From the NCBI RefSeq assembly GCF_001653235.2, contig NC_035791.1:3596001-3660000 (forward strand): DNA of 64,000 bases, in the 5' to 3' direction. Origin of the DNA: Pochonia chlamydosporia 170 (lineage: Eukaryota; Ascomycota; Sordariomycetes; Hypocreales; Clavicipitaceae). This document shows positions 19,190 through 30,489 of the stretch, piece by piece. The first letter of the stretch is position 1. The number at the start of each line of letters is the position of its first letter. The position numbers and the translations under genes were made by a program. The notes beneath the pieces are model-generated. The model saw only the letters and a program-made list of their open reading frames with translations, was not told the DNA's origin and searched no databases.

Positions 19190-22100
19190 ATGGCTGAATT
19201 CCCAAAGCATCCGTTCCTCCTGACTGTGGAGGAGACGGCACAAGCTCTCAATACCGATATTGATAGAGGTCTGACTACGGCTCAAGTTACCGAGCTGCAG
19301 CAGAAATACCCCAAAAATGAACTGGACGTGGGTGATACGATCCCATGGTACAGCATTCTTACCAAACAAATTCTCAATGCCATGATTATCGTTCTGGCAT
19401 TTGCCATGGCTCTAAGCTTTGGCATCAAAGACTACATCGAAGGTGGTGTACTCGCCTTTGTTATCGGCCTCAATGTTACCATTGGATTCTGGCAAGAGTA
19501 TCGCGCTGAGAAGCGGATGGATGCCCTGCGTGCCTTGTCTTCGCCTAGTGCCATGGTTCTCCGAGATGGCAAAACACAAGTCATTTCAAAGTAAGTCCGT
19601 TAGAACACATTTTTTTACTATACTCCCTTTTTGTCACTTTGTTGAATTTCAGCTAACCTGCTTGCAGCCCTGACGTCGTGCCAGGAGACATTATTCTGCT
19701 CAAGATGGGTGATACCGTGCCTGCAGATATGCGCATGTTTGAGGCTATGAACCTCGCATGTGAAGAGGGCCAGCTTACTGGCGAATCCATCCCCGTCGAA
19801 AAGATTACCGAGAACAACATTGTTACCCCAGGTACCGAAAAAGTTGCTGTTTCTGAGGACGAGATCGGCATTGGTGATCGGGTTAACATGACATATGCTA
19901 CAACCGTTGTCCGCAAGGGCAGAGGTCGAGGTATCGTCACAGCCACGGGCATGACCACTGAAGTCGGCAAGATTGCAGCTTCCACCGCCAAAAAACAGCG
20001 AAAGGCCGGTCGGTCCATGAACTGGCGGAAATATGGTAAGAAGCAGCCAGTGGTTGGCCTGGCCAAACGAACATACGACATCATTGGCAAGTTCCTGGGT
20101 TTGACTGAAGGCACTCCGTTGCAGCGAAAGCTGTCTGCACTAGCATACGTACTTTTCGGCTGTGCCATCCTCCTTGCCATGGTTGTGTTTGGAGTCAACC
20201 ATTTCAATTTGAGAAACGAGGTCATCATTTATGCCACGTCTCTTGGCATCGCCATTATTCCCGAGTCTCTAGTCGCGTAAGTTGACCCATATCTCGTGCC
20301 ACGATACGAAAGTTACTAACGTTAGTCAACAGCGTCTTGACGATTACCATGGTCGTGGCGGTAACAGTCATGCGAAAGGCCAATGTGGTAGTCCGAGATC
20401 TCTCTGCTCTCGAAGCTCTTGGTGGTGTGACAAATATTTGCTCCGATAAGACCGGTACCTTAACTGAAGGAGCCATGATTGTTCGCAAGGCGTGGATACC
20501 AGCCTCACACATCTATACTGTTCGCGAGTCACAAAGCCCTAATGACCCGACCAAGGGCCGTGTCACGTATTCCCAGAGCAAAGATGAACCGACTCCCGAA
20601 AAGGAAGAACCCAAACGGGACTATGACAGGGAACGCAGTGCCGCCGTCCTCAAGTTTGACGTCCCCGATGAGAAACTCAACCCCAAGCCTACAAGGAAGG
20701 ATCCCGAGGCGGAGCCTGACACGAAGATGACGGACGAGCTTCAAGCATTCCTATTATCCACTGCACTCTGCAATCTTGCCACCGTTCGCTACGATGAAGA
20801 GGAGGAAAGGTGGCAGACGACTGGCGAGCCCACCGAGATTGCTCTTCAGGTTTTTGCCCATCGGTTCAATCAGGGCAAGAAGAGCCTTGAATCAAGGGGT
20901 TGGAAGCAGCTTGCTGAGTTCCCATTCGACAGTTCTATTAAACGCATGTCTGTTATTTACGACGCACCTGCAGGAGCAAGCGGCTCAATTGTGGAGAGTG
21001 ACCATAGCATGGTTTTCACCAAGGGTGCTGTTGAACGAATCCTGGATTTATGTTCCTACATTGGCACGGGTTCTGAACAGCAGCCAATCTCCGACGAGCT
21101 CAAAGAGGATGTTCTTAACCAGATGAATACCCTCGCATCTCAAGGTCAACGAGTTCTTGCTATTGCTTACCGCCCATGGGACGGTCGATATACCTCCAAA
21201 CAGTCATCATCCGCTGCGGAAGATGAAGAGCTTCGCAAGGATGTGGAAAAAGATCTCGTTTTACTTGGACTTGCTGGAATTTACGACCCTCCCCGCCGTG
21301 AGACGAAGCCGTCCATTGGAGAGTGCTCTCAGGCTGGTATCAAGGTTCATATGCTTACTGGTGACCACCCTGAAACGGCCAAGGCAATTGCCAAGGAGGT
21401 CGGCATCATTCCCAAGAACCTTGGCGTTCTTCCCGAGAAGGTTGCCCAGTCTATTGTTCAGAAAGCGACCGATTTTGACAAGATGACTGACGAGGAAATT
21501 GACGCTCTCGAGGAGCTTCCTCTTGTCATTGCTCGTTGTGCCCCCGACACAAAGACTCGTATGATTGAGGCGCTCCGACGACGGGGTGCTTTCATGGCTA
21601 TGACTGGCGATGGTGTCAACGATGCCCCTTCTCTGTCTCGTGCGGACGTCGGTATCGCCATGGGCTCTGGCTCAGATGTCGCCAAGTCTGCCTCCAAGAT
21701 TGTGCTGACTGACGACAAATTCAACTCTATTGTTGCTGCTATCCGCGAAGGTCGTCGAATGTTTGACAATATTCAGAAGTTTGTTCTGCATCTTCTCACC
21801 TCTAACGTCGGTGAGGTCATTCTCCTGATCGCTGGTCTTGGCTTTGTAGATCACACAGGATTCTCTGTCTTCCCAGTCTCGCCTCTGCAGATTATCTGGA
21901 TCAACATGGTTACGTCTTCCTTCCCTGCTTTTGGTCTAGGTCGGGAGGCTGCTGCTGCCGACGTGATGCGCAAACCTCCTCAGGACAAGCGCCGTGGTGT
22001 GTTCACGAACCAGATTATCGTCGATATGATCGTTTACGGTATCATCATGGGCGCATGCACAATGTGCACCTTTGTGATCATCATCTATGGTGCCAACAAT

Positions 22101-22691
22101 GGCGACCTTGGAGAAAACTGCAACACAGAATACACCGATGTTTGCAATGCCGTCTTCAGGGCACGCGCGGCCACGTTTGCCGAGTTAACGTGGCTGATTC
22201 TTATCTCAGCCTGGGAGTTCAAGAGTCTGCGGCGATCCATGTTCCATCTCAACCCTGACGATGATAGCCGATTCCCCGTCTTCAAGGACCTGTACAGCAA
22301 CCGCTTCCTCTTTTGGTCTGTCATTCTCGGAGGGTTATCCGTGTTCCCCGTCGTGTATATCCCTTTCCTCAACACCAAGTTCTTCAAGCACAAGGGTATT
22401 TCGTGGGAATGGGCTTTGTCTATTGGTTTCACAATGATCTTTGTTGCTGGAATCGAATTATGGAAATTCATTAAGCGGCGCTTCCGCTTGCTCGAAGATC
22501 GTCCAGTTCAGCGAGGCTCATGGGGCCAGGGAGGACCCGATGACCAAGGCCCTAAGTTCCGCAAGACCATGTCAATGTCGAGCTTCAAGACTTGGGCATC
22601 GTTCTCCCGAAAGGACACCGGCGACTCTGTATCCCGGTACAGCTCCTCGCGTGGCAACCAAGGCGCTGTCCAAGGAACTGAACAGGTATAA
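19190..22691 (+). CDS. ENA-type (P-type IID) Na+/K+-exporting ATPase
   Basis: Three exons, 19190-19590, 19668-20276 and 20333-22691, with 77- and 56-bp introns; 1122 residues. The enzyme hydrolyses ATP to pump Na+ or K+ out of the cell, mainly under saline or alkaline conditions. The N-terminal cation-ATPase domain (FLLTVEETAQAL) leads into two helices. The actuator loop has LTGESIPVEK. Helix 4 has IIPESLVAVLTITM, typical of fungal ENA rather than SERCA-type pumps. The phosphorylated residue is Asp375 in CSDKTGTLTEG. KGAVERI and MLTGDHPETA lie in the nucleotide domain, and MTGDGVNDAPSL (about 760-771) is the hinge. Six C-terminal helices precede a Ser-rich cytoplasmic tail. Its promoter is full of PacC-like sites, which fits ambient-pH control. 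Confidence 0.95.
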
Positions 22692-23411
22692 ATTCAGGTG
22701 GTGCAAGGAATGGTCAGTTGGTGGGAAGAGTTGGGATTTAATGATGTTTATGAGAGAATGTTCAATATATTGTATTCACAAAGAGGAGGAGTGGCATGTT
22801 CATTGCATGTGGCTGAGTAGATATATGACACGATTTAGATGCCGCATGGCGGGACGTGGCCGCCTATATCCAAATAGTAGAGCATTAGCAAATGGAAAAT
22901 GAGCTTCACATCATTTTTGTCAGCCTGTGATAAATGTATTGGTGGTTCTTGGCAACTGTGCTTGGTGGAAGGAAATCTGTCGAGGGGAAATCTGAAAGAG
23001 TGGTGAAGTTGGTTGCCAGGCAGTGGTTTACCTTGTGACTCGAGAGTGGCTCAGAGACGGTGCAGAAATCGTCGGGAAGCACAGTTGGTCATTCACAAAG
23101 ATGACATTGGAATATTTCAAAGCACTGGTCAACGACAAGAACACCTGTAGTCAAGGCAGTGGGACTTCTCGTGGAATGTCGTCAAGAGTGTCCAAGAATA
23201 CAATTCATATCACCTATTGTCTAATCCAAAGCCCGTTCCCACAGCCACAACCCAACTCCATTTCCATGTCAGCATCAGCATCGTAGTTTGTGCCATGCAT
23301 GTGTCCAAGACCCAAACGCTCATAGTCTCCAATTCTGCCCAACGCCATTTGCACATTTTTCAACGAACTTGCACCAAGCACCCCATCCTTCCGTCACAAC
23401 TCCCCACCCCT
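22692..23411. other. Convergent 3' intergenic region
   Basis: Between the ATPase (+) and carbonic anhydrase (-). AT-rich and without credible ORFs, probably the 3' UTRs of both genes. Confidence 0.5.
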
Positions 23412-24431
23412 TTACTCAGCCTCAGTAAGATTGTAAATCTTCTGGATATTCTTCAACATGGCCTGGAAATCAATCTTGAGGTCCTTCAACAAGCCATCAT
23501 GGAAACCAAAGACCCAGCCATGGACAACAGGGAACTGGTTCTTGGCATAGCTCTGCTGAACAGCAGCAGTCTTGACGATATTGCGGCACTGCTCCTCGAC
23601 ATTCAGCTCAACCAGTCGATTGTAGCGCTGCTCTTCGTCAGGGATGGCATCCAGCTCCTTCTCATGCAGCCTGTACACGTCGCGAATGTTCCGCAACCAG
23701 GGGTTCAACAGCCCCAGGTCCTTGGGTGTCATGGCGGCCTTGACACCGCCGCAGCCGTAGTGTCCGCAGACAATGATGTGCTTGACGCCGAGGTGGCGCA
23801 CGGCGTAGTTGATGACGCTCATAACATTGAGATCGGTGTTGCAGACGAGGTTAGCAATGTTGCGGTGGATGAAAGCCTCGCCTGGCTCGAGGCCGGTGAT
23901 TTGCTCGGCGGGGATGCGGGAGTCGCTGCATCCTATCCAGAGGTATTCGGGGGATTGTCCGGCGGACAGTTTGGCGAAGTAGCCTGGGTCCCTTTCGGCC
24001 TTTTCGGCAGCCCAGGCGCGGTTATTGTCGAAGAGGCGGTCGTGGGTTTCGCGGAGGTATTTGGAGACGTCTTCGGCGGAAGGGGGTTTGTTGTTGTCGG
24101 AGGAGGACATTTTGAAGGTGAAGGGGGAGGGTGGTGATGAGGTTGAGTAGTTTGCTGTGGGAGTGGTGGTGGTGAAGGAGGAGGAGGGGGTTTGGTATTT
24201 ATGAGGATTGTTGGATGGAGGGGTTGAGGTTGAGGAGCCGCAACAGGAGCTGGCGAGTCGTGCGAGTGTGGGAGCTTGTGCGGATTTGGATCTGGAGCTG
24301 GAGCTGGAGCTGGAGCTGGATCTGGCGATGCAGAGAGGATCGGATGCGAAAGGTCTTGATGCGGTGGCTGCTACGCGGGTGATGCTGCGTAGGGATGGTG
24401 ATGGTGCGAAGATGAGGCGGGGGAGGAGCAT
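23412..24431 (-). CDS. Beta-class carbonic anhydrase, possibly dually targeted
   Basis: Single exon. From the ATG at 24431 it encodes 339 residues; an internal in-frame ATG at 24110 would give 232 residues, close to the core fungal enzyme. It interconverts CO2 and bicarbonate. Numbered from the internal start, the zinc ligands are Cys61 (LWIGCSDSR), His117 and Cys120 (VCGHYGCGG), with the Asp63-Arg65 dyad intact. The upstream 107 residues begin MLLPRLIFAPSPSLRSITRV, which is Arg/Ser-rich, lacks acidic residues at first, and resembles a mitochondrial presequence. A run of serines at about 38-46 comes from a GGAGCT hexanucleotide repeat at 24294-24320. Two initiation or transcription start sites could yield mitochondrial and cytosolic forms, as with fungal paralogs; this is inference. 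Confidence 0.93.
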   Translation of the reverse strand: MLLPRLIFAPSPSLRSITRVAATASRPFASDPLCIARSSSSSSSSSRSKSAQAPTLARLASSCCGSSTSTPPSNNPHKYQTPSSSFTTTTPTANYSTSSPPSPFTFKMSSSDNNKPPSAEDVSKYLRETHDRLFDNNRAWAAEKAERDPGYFAKLSAGQSPEYLWIGCSDSRIPAEQITGLEPGEAFIHRNIANLVCNTDLNVMSVINYAVRHLGVKHIIVCGHYGCGGVKAAMTPKDLGLLNPWLRNIRDVYRLHEKELDAIPDEEQRYNRLVELNVEEQCRNIVKTAAVQQSYAKNQFPVVHGWVFGFHDGLLKDLKIDFQAMLKNIQKIYNLTEAE

Positions 24432-26028
24432 GGGGACGGATGAAGTCGGATAAAGGGATTGACGTAGTTGTTGGATGAGGTAAGTTTGGTGCTCGTGCTC
24501 TTGGTCGTGGTTGCGATTGAGGCTTTTTGGGGATCAAATGGATGCAGGTGCAGCTGCAGTGTATCGGGAACTGTTCGGAGACGTCAGCTAGTGCAGACGG
24601 AGACCGGAGTGTGACGGGTCAAGCAACGAGTCAACATAAGTCGAGGCAGGAAGGAGCTGGTCAAATTGGTCCCGTTTTCTGTCGGCGTTGTAACTGCCTG
24701 TGGTTGGTTCGATGAATTTGTTGAGCCGCGATAAGGCGACACTGGGTGCAATTGATCAATGCAATTAATTGATGCGGGCAGATCAGATGGAGATGTGGAG
24801 TCGAATCGTTGCTCCATTTAATTCAAGCTGCGAGATTCTTCGTTTCAACACTCTCAATGACGCATTGCTTGGTCAATTGATGAAGGGTCTGGTTGCTTGC
24901 TTGGGCCGGCATGGGCCGGTTTCGGTCGGAAGCGTCAGAGTGACTTGCCAATGCCGAGTTACCCTGCATCTTGCGCCGAATGTGTCGTGCTTTGGTTAAT
25001 AATGAGTCAATTCTGTTTGATCGGGTTCAAACATGCCTTAAATAGCTCCAGTGATCGATGCAGCATGCAAATCGTCGCAATAAACATGCAACTGTTGTCC
25101 TCTTATTCCCGACTCTATTGCCTGAATATCCTCTCCGTTGCACATCGGTTCCAAGAATAGTAGCATTAGGACCGAGGCAGCACATTGATCGACGAGTCCT
25201 GTATACGATTCATTTAATTGTTTGAACTTTGCGATGCTCTCACCAATTCCTCAGGTCGTGCTGACTCTTGGTGCACAACCGAAACGCTGCAGTTGCGATG
25301 CATGCAGAAAATGACGACTCAACACAATATTCCACATACCTTGTATACCTATTCCTAGGCATCTACGAAACCAAATGGCTCAAATTATCCCAGAAATAAT
25401 TCCATCTACTCTAATTAGCCAATAGTTGTCCATCAGCGGCACACCGACCAAGCAACCTGCGCAAAGTCACAGCTACCCAACACCATCACAGCCAGTCCAC
25501 AAACTCATAATCCAAACATCAGCATGCCTCACCAATCCCAAAGCAAGGCACAGCTACCCTCACAAGACTTATTTTCTTCGTCCAAGTTAAATCACATACT
25601 AGGACATCCTTCCCAATCTGGCAAGTTTGCAGATTCTTCCCCGCAATGCGTGCGGAGTCGTTCATGGAGTAGAAGTAACCTCCCAACAGCCGAGCCAATG
25701 AAGACGACAACATAATCTAATTTCGTGGCTTCGCGCCCTTGGGAGCCGAGAGAGGCCATTCTGGACAAGGCCTTAATGTAAGCTTGCATGTAACTTCGGT
25801 GGAATCCTATGACGACCTACAAACAGGACTATGCCTCGATGATCGGCCCCTCATGAGCATCATTGCTTAGACTATGTCGTTGGGACTTGTCCCGCCGGGT
25901 TAATTGTTGCCGAGTGACCTCGAAAACTAGCTGTTAATTAGATTGTGACTAGCCATGATATATATCACTCCTAAATACCATGATGCTGATTTCTGAAGGC
26001 CACAGACTAAGCAAGTGATGAGTCCAAC
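24432..26028. other. Divergent intergenic region, carbonic anhydrase / GH78
   Basis: About 1.6 kb, AT-rich toward the GH78 side, with no supported gene or RNA. It presumably holds both promoters. Confidence 0.45.
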
Positions 26029-28617
26029 ATGGCCGTGTCTATTTCCCAAGTAGCATTTGAACATCACCGCACCGCCCTAGGTATCGCGGAGACGAAACCC
26101 CGAATATCGTGGCGCTTCGGAGGTGATGCCCCCAACTGGCAACAATCCTCCTACGACATCCAGGTAAACCGTCATGGACACGCCCTGGCCAAATCATACA
26201 CCACTTCGCAATCTGCCTATGTTCCCTGGCCAGACGAGCCTCTCAAGTCAGCTGAAGCAGCGAAAGTGAGAGTTCGTGCTCACGGCAAAGCAGGACAGTC
26301 CTCAACACCATGGTCCGACTGGGTGGCCGTTGAGACGGGGCTTTTAAGCTCGCAAGACTGGGCTGGCGCGGGTCCAATTGCTGCTGATCGTCCTTCAGAG
26401 GTAGATGGTCCCAAGAGGCCGATATACTTTCGAAAGTCGTTTCCTGTGGATAAGGACGTACAAACTGCGAGGCTGTATATCACTGCGCTGGGGTTATATG
26501 AAGCAGAGATAAATGGGCGTCGGGTTGGGGATGCGGTAATGGCACCGGGGTGGCAATCGTATAACTTTCGTCATGTCTATGATACGTATGACGTTACGGA
26601 TCTGTTGAAGAAGGGAGATAACGCTATTGGGGTGTTGGTTGGTGAGGGTTGGTATGCCGGCCGTTATGCATTTGAGAATAATCGCAATATCTGGGGTGAT
26701 ACGATTGGTCTTCAGTCACTGCTTCGAGTCACGCTGAAGAATGGGACGGTGCTCACAGTGCCGTCTGATGTGTCGTGGAAAGCAAATACCGGACCCGTTG
26801 TGTCTTCCGAGATATATGACGGAGAAACATACGACTCTCGAATGGAAGCCGACATGAAGGGCTGGTCTAGTTCCTCCTTCAAGGACGACAAGTGGCTTGC
26901 GGTTAAGAAACTACCCCCCGTGAAAGGGCAGTTAGTTCCCCCTGATGGCCCTCCCGTCCGCAAGTTGGAAGAGCGTAAGCCAGAGAGAATCTTTACATCC
27001 GCCTCGGGAAAGACGGTGCTTGACATGGGCCAAAACATGGTGGGCTGGCTACGTCTCAAGGTCCACGGCCCAAGTGGAACAAACATTACGCTTCACCACG
27101 CCGAGGTAATGGACAATGGAGAACTAGCACTGCGGCCATTGCGATCTGCCAAAGCAACGGATACTTTGATCCTCAACGGGGACAAGAATCAGACGTGGGA
27201 GCCGCACTTTACGTTTCACGGATTCCGATTCGCGCAGGTAGATGGCTGGCCGGCAGACACACCACTTACACGGGATTCCATCAAGGGCATCGTCGTCCAC
27301 AGCGACATCGAGCAAACGGGCTGGTTCCAGTCCTCGCACGAGCTGCTCAACAAGTTCCACGCCAATGTGCAGTGGTCCATGAAGGGCAACTTCCTGAGTA
27401 TTTCAACCGACTGCCCGCAGCGAGACGAGCGGCTGGGCTGGACGGGCGACGCACACGCCTTTGGACCAACAGCCAACTTCTTATACAACACGGCTGGCTT
27501 CTGGAGGGGATGGCACAAGGACATGTGGTCTGAGATGCAGAGACAGGGACTGATGCGGGTGCCGTTTTTCGTTCCAACGATTCCGCCGGACCATATCGAC
27601 ACGCCGGCCGCGTTCTGGGGAGACGTTGCCGTAGGCGGACCTTGGAATCTATTCCAGTTCTACGGCGACAAGGACATGCTCAAGGAGCAGTATCCGCAGT
27701 CCAAGGCATGGATTGACAAGGGCGTCCCCCGCAAGGAAGACAGGTTATGGGATCGCAGCGGTCCTCAATTCGGCGACTGGTTAGATCCGAAAGCACCGCC
27801 AGAGAATGCCGGCGCAGCTACAACACACGCATATCTCGTGGCGGATGCGTATCTCGTACGGATGACGGAGCTGCTAGCCAACATGTCTTCTATTCTAGGC
27901 GACAAGACATCCGCAGACGAATACACCAAGCAGCACGCCGCCCTGCGGACCAACTTCCAAAAGTCATGGATGGTGAACGGCGCCATGGCGAACCGCACAC
28001 AGACGGCTTACGCGCTCGCCCTCGACTTCGGCTTATACACCGACGACAAGCAAAAGGCGACGGCTGCAGCCACGCTCCGAGACATAGTCGCAAAGAACGA
28101 CTACCTCGTCGGATCGGGCTTCGCCGGCACGCCTGCGCTCGCACCGGCGCTCCAGTCCATAGGCGCAGTCGACGACTTCTACTCGATGCTGCTGCAGACA
28201 AAGGTCCCGTCGTGGCTGTACCAGGTGGTCATGAATGGCACCACGACGTGGGAGCGCTGGGATAGCCTGCTCGCCGACGGACACGTCAACCCCGGATCGA
28301 TGACTAGCTTCAACCACTATGCTTTCGGGGCCGTGGCAGACTGGGTACATCGCACGATAGGCGGTCTTGCGCCAGGTGAAGCTGGCTGGAGGACTGTTGC
28401 GGTTGCGCCCATTCCAGGAGGGGGCATCACGCATGCTGATACCAAGTTTGTGAGTTCGTATGGCGAGGTGAGAGCGCAGTGGGATATTGACGGGGGGAGG
28501 TTCAAGCTGCGGGTTTGGATTCCGCCGAATTCGAGGGCCGTGGTGACGATGCCTAGGAGTGAGAAGGTGAGGAGTGTGGGATCGGGATATCAGGAGTTTG
28601 AGGAGGTGTGGACGTAG
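26029..28617 (+). CDS. Alpha-L-rhamnosidase, glycoside hydrolase family 78
   Basis: Single exon, 862 residues, a typical GH78 length. GH78 enzymes remove terminal alpha-L-rhamnose from flavonoid glycosides, pectic rhamnogalacturonan or other rhamnosides by an inverting mechanism. The N-terminal beta domains include the LYITALGLYEAEINGRRVGD segment and the GEGWYAGR motif. The (alpha/alpha)6 catalytic domain contains DCPQRDERLGWTGDAH (about residues 460-475), the family hallmark with the acidic catalytic pair. WLYQVVMNGTTTWERWDS and SFNHYAFGAVADWVHR lie toward the C-terminus. There is no N-terminal signal peptide, so an intracellular enzyme acting on imported rhamnosides is likely. No rhamnose-pathway partner lies next to it. 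Confidence 0.95.
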   Translation: MAVSISQVAFEHHRTALGIAETKPRISWRFGGDAPNWQQSSYDIQVNRHGHALAKSYTTSQSAYVPWPDEPLKSAEAAKVRVRAHGKAGQSSTPWSDWVAVETGLLSSQDWAGAGPIAADRPSEVDGPKRPIYFRKSFPVDKDVQTARLYITALGLYEAEINGRRVGDAVMAPGWQSYNFRHVYDTYDVTDLLKKGDNAIGVLVGEGWYAGRYAFENNRNIWGDTIGLQSLLRVTLKNGTVLTVPSDVSWKANTGPVVSSEIYDGETYDSRMEADMKGWSSSSFKDDKWLAVKKLPPVKGQLVPPDGPPVRKLEERKPERIFTSASGKTVLDMGQNMVGWLRLKVHGPSGTNITLHHAEVMDNGELALRPLRSAKATDTLILNGDKNQTWEPHFTFHGFRFAQVDGWPADTPLTRDSIKGIVVHSDIEQTGWFQSSHELLNKFHANVQWSMKGNFLSISTDCPQRDERLGWTGDAHAFGPTANFLYNTAGFWRGWHKDMWSEMQRQGLMRVPFFVPTIPPDHIDTPAAFWGDVAVGGPWNLFQFYGDKDMLKEQYPQSKAWIDKGVPRKEDRLWDRSGPQFGDWLDPKAPPENAGAATTHAYLVADAYLVRMTELLANMSSILGDKTSADEYTKQHAALRTNFQKSWMVNGAMANRTQTAYALALDFGLYTDDKQKATAAATLRDIVAKNDYLVGSGFAGTPALAPALQSIGAVDDFYSMLLQTKVPSWLYQVVMNGTTTWERWDSLLADGHVNPGSMTSFNHYAFGAVADWVHRTIGGLAPGEAGWRTVAVAPIPGGGITHADTKFVSSYGEVRAQWDIDGGRFKLRVWIPPNSRAVVTMPRSEKVRSVGSGYQEFEEVWT

Positions 28618-29529
28618 GTTTGGATGTGCTTTTTTTTTCTGTTTTGGAATTGAGATGCCGTTGTTTTGGATGTTTATGTTTGAGTGAGATGTCTTTATGT
28701 GCGTACGTGTGTGAGTGCATTGGGGTGGTAAAACATTTGACTTTGAGGCTGATGATGCACATCTACACTTGGCACACAGGCGGGGAAAGGACTCGTATTC
28801 ATTCATCTGAGAGAAAGCAAAATCATAGATACTCTTGGCATGAGCATCACTCACATGAAAGTTTATCTCGTATTTCCCACCACTGGCATTGCATCATCAC
28901 CGTCTTTGTAGAACATGGCAAGTGAATGCATGTGATGACACCATCATCATCACCATCATCACCAATTCGCCCAAAATGGAAATCCTGCACAAATTCGTAC
29001 CCTCCATCCCATTTCACAACCACAACCATCCACCCTTCAACATACAGCTTACTCCATGCACAAAAGCAACCATGTCCGCATCTACCAAAAAAGCAAACAC
29101 TCATCTCATCTCTCCCAAAAAAAGAACCAAAAACAAACAACGGAGCTCCACGCCTCCCTTTCCCAGCCATCTCCCTGCTCTTCCAATCTTCCACACCCGA
29201 ATCAAGACACCGCAATTTCGGGCTCTGCAACCTGTCACAACCAAAAAAATGGCCCGCCCTCATTACGCTTCCCAGCCTGGACGCCGACGACGCCGATGGA
29301 TTGGGAAATTGTAGATGGTATCCGAATGGCGCATAATATTGGAGGGGGGCCACCTTGGTGGCGTTTGCGTCTTGCACCGCATCGAATGTGCATAACGAGT
29401 ATTTTTATCTTCCGTGTTTGCGCTTTTTACTAACTTTCCCCCCTTTTGAATAATTGGAAGCAAACGGATTCAATTGACATCTTGTAGCAAAAATCAAATT
29501 TGAATTGGGTGACTTTTTCTTGTTGGAGA
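28618..29529. other. Intergenic, GH78 3' flank to GH16 promoter
   Basis: About 0.9 kb with CAT-rich and CT-rich low-complexity patches (around 28945 and 29000-29200). The overlapping ORFs on both strands are low-complexity noise. Confidence 0.45.
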
Positions 29530-30489
29530 ATGCTTTCCGCGGTATTTCTGTTTGCCCTTGTGGCTGACATTGTCTCCGGACAGACATTTAGCAAATGCAA
29601 TCCTCTCAAGCAAAACGGTAACTTAAGTCACGCCCATTTCTTCCCAGATCATCAGTTGACTAATTTGGAATAATCAACGGATAGGATGTCCTCCTGACCC
29701 CGCGTTCAGCAACCGGCAAGCATCATGCAATTTCGCCGCCAACACATGTGGTGTTTTCACGCCTCTCTCCGGCGGCATCTCGTATGGTCGTAACGGGGCC
29801 GTTTTCACAATCAACTCACCGTCTGATTCTCCTACCATCGCCTCAGACAAGTACATCTTCTTTGGGAAACTTGAGGTTGTTGTCCAGGCAGCACCGGGCC
29901 GAGGCATCGTGACCAGCATGGTTCTCCAATCCGATGACCTAGACGAGGTACGTGACGCCTTTTCTCTTTCTTATCCTATCCCTTTTCTTACTCTGTTGAA
30001 GATGTAAGCTCACAATGCCAGATTGACTGGGAATTCATCGGCAGCGACAACGCCCGCGTCCAGACAAACTACTTCTCCAAAGGCGACACCAGCGTCTACA
30101 ACCGTGGCCAATTCCACCCCGTCAGCAACCCCGTCGGCTCAACTCACAAGTACACCATTGAATGGACAAGAAGCAAAGTCGTGTGGTCCATCGACGGCAG
30201 ACCTGTTCGCACGCTCCTCGCCAAAGATTGCCCTCCCGGCCCGGCTGGGTTTCCCCAGACGCCCATGCAGATCAAGCTGGGAACGTGGGTGGCTGGAAAG
30301 CAGGGCAATGCACAGGGTACCGTCGACTGGGCTGGCGGGTATGCCGACTGGAGCAGGAAGCCGTTTGTGGCGTTCTACAAGAGCGTTACAATTACTGATT
30401 ATGCGGGCGGTGATGGTCCAGGGCGGGCGGCGAGGCAGTATGTTTATGGCGACAAGAGCGGAACCTGGCAGAGCATTCGCGTTCAGTAA
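29530..30489 (+). CDS. Secreted GH16 glucanase/transglycosylase, CRH-like
   Basis: Three exons, 29530-29617, 29685-29947 and 30022-30489; introns of 67 and 74 bp; 272 residues. A signal peptide (MLSAVFLFALVADIVSG) precedes QTFSKCNPLKQNGCPPDPAF, the start seen in fungal CRH/Crf-type wall proteins. The catalytic motif DEIDWE (Glu117, Asp119, Glu121) sits across the second splice site, with the E-x-D-x-E spacing of this GH16 subgroup. Crh proteins link chitin to beta-glucan in the wall. This copy ends right after the catalytic domain (GTWQSIRVQ) and lacks the Ser/Thr-rich GPI tail and chitin-binding module of many relatives. The stop overlaps a good GTAAGT donor at 30486, so a short further exon is possible. 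Confidence 0.88.

Noticed and set aside
23217..24137. 306-codon plus-strand ORF antisense to carbonic anhydrase
   Set aside because: Shadow of the minus-strand gene, whose zinc-binding motifs are unambiguous.
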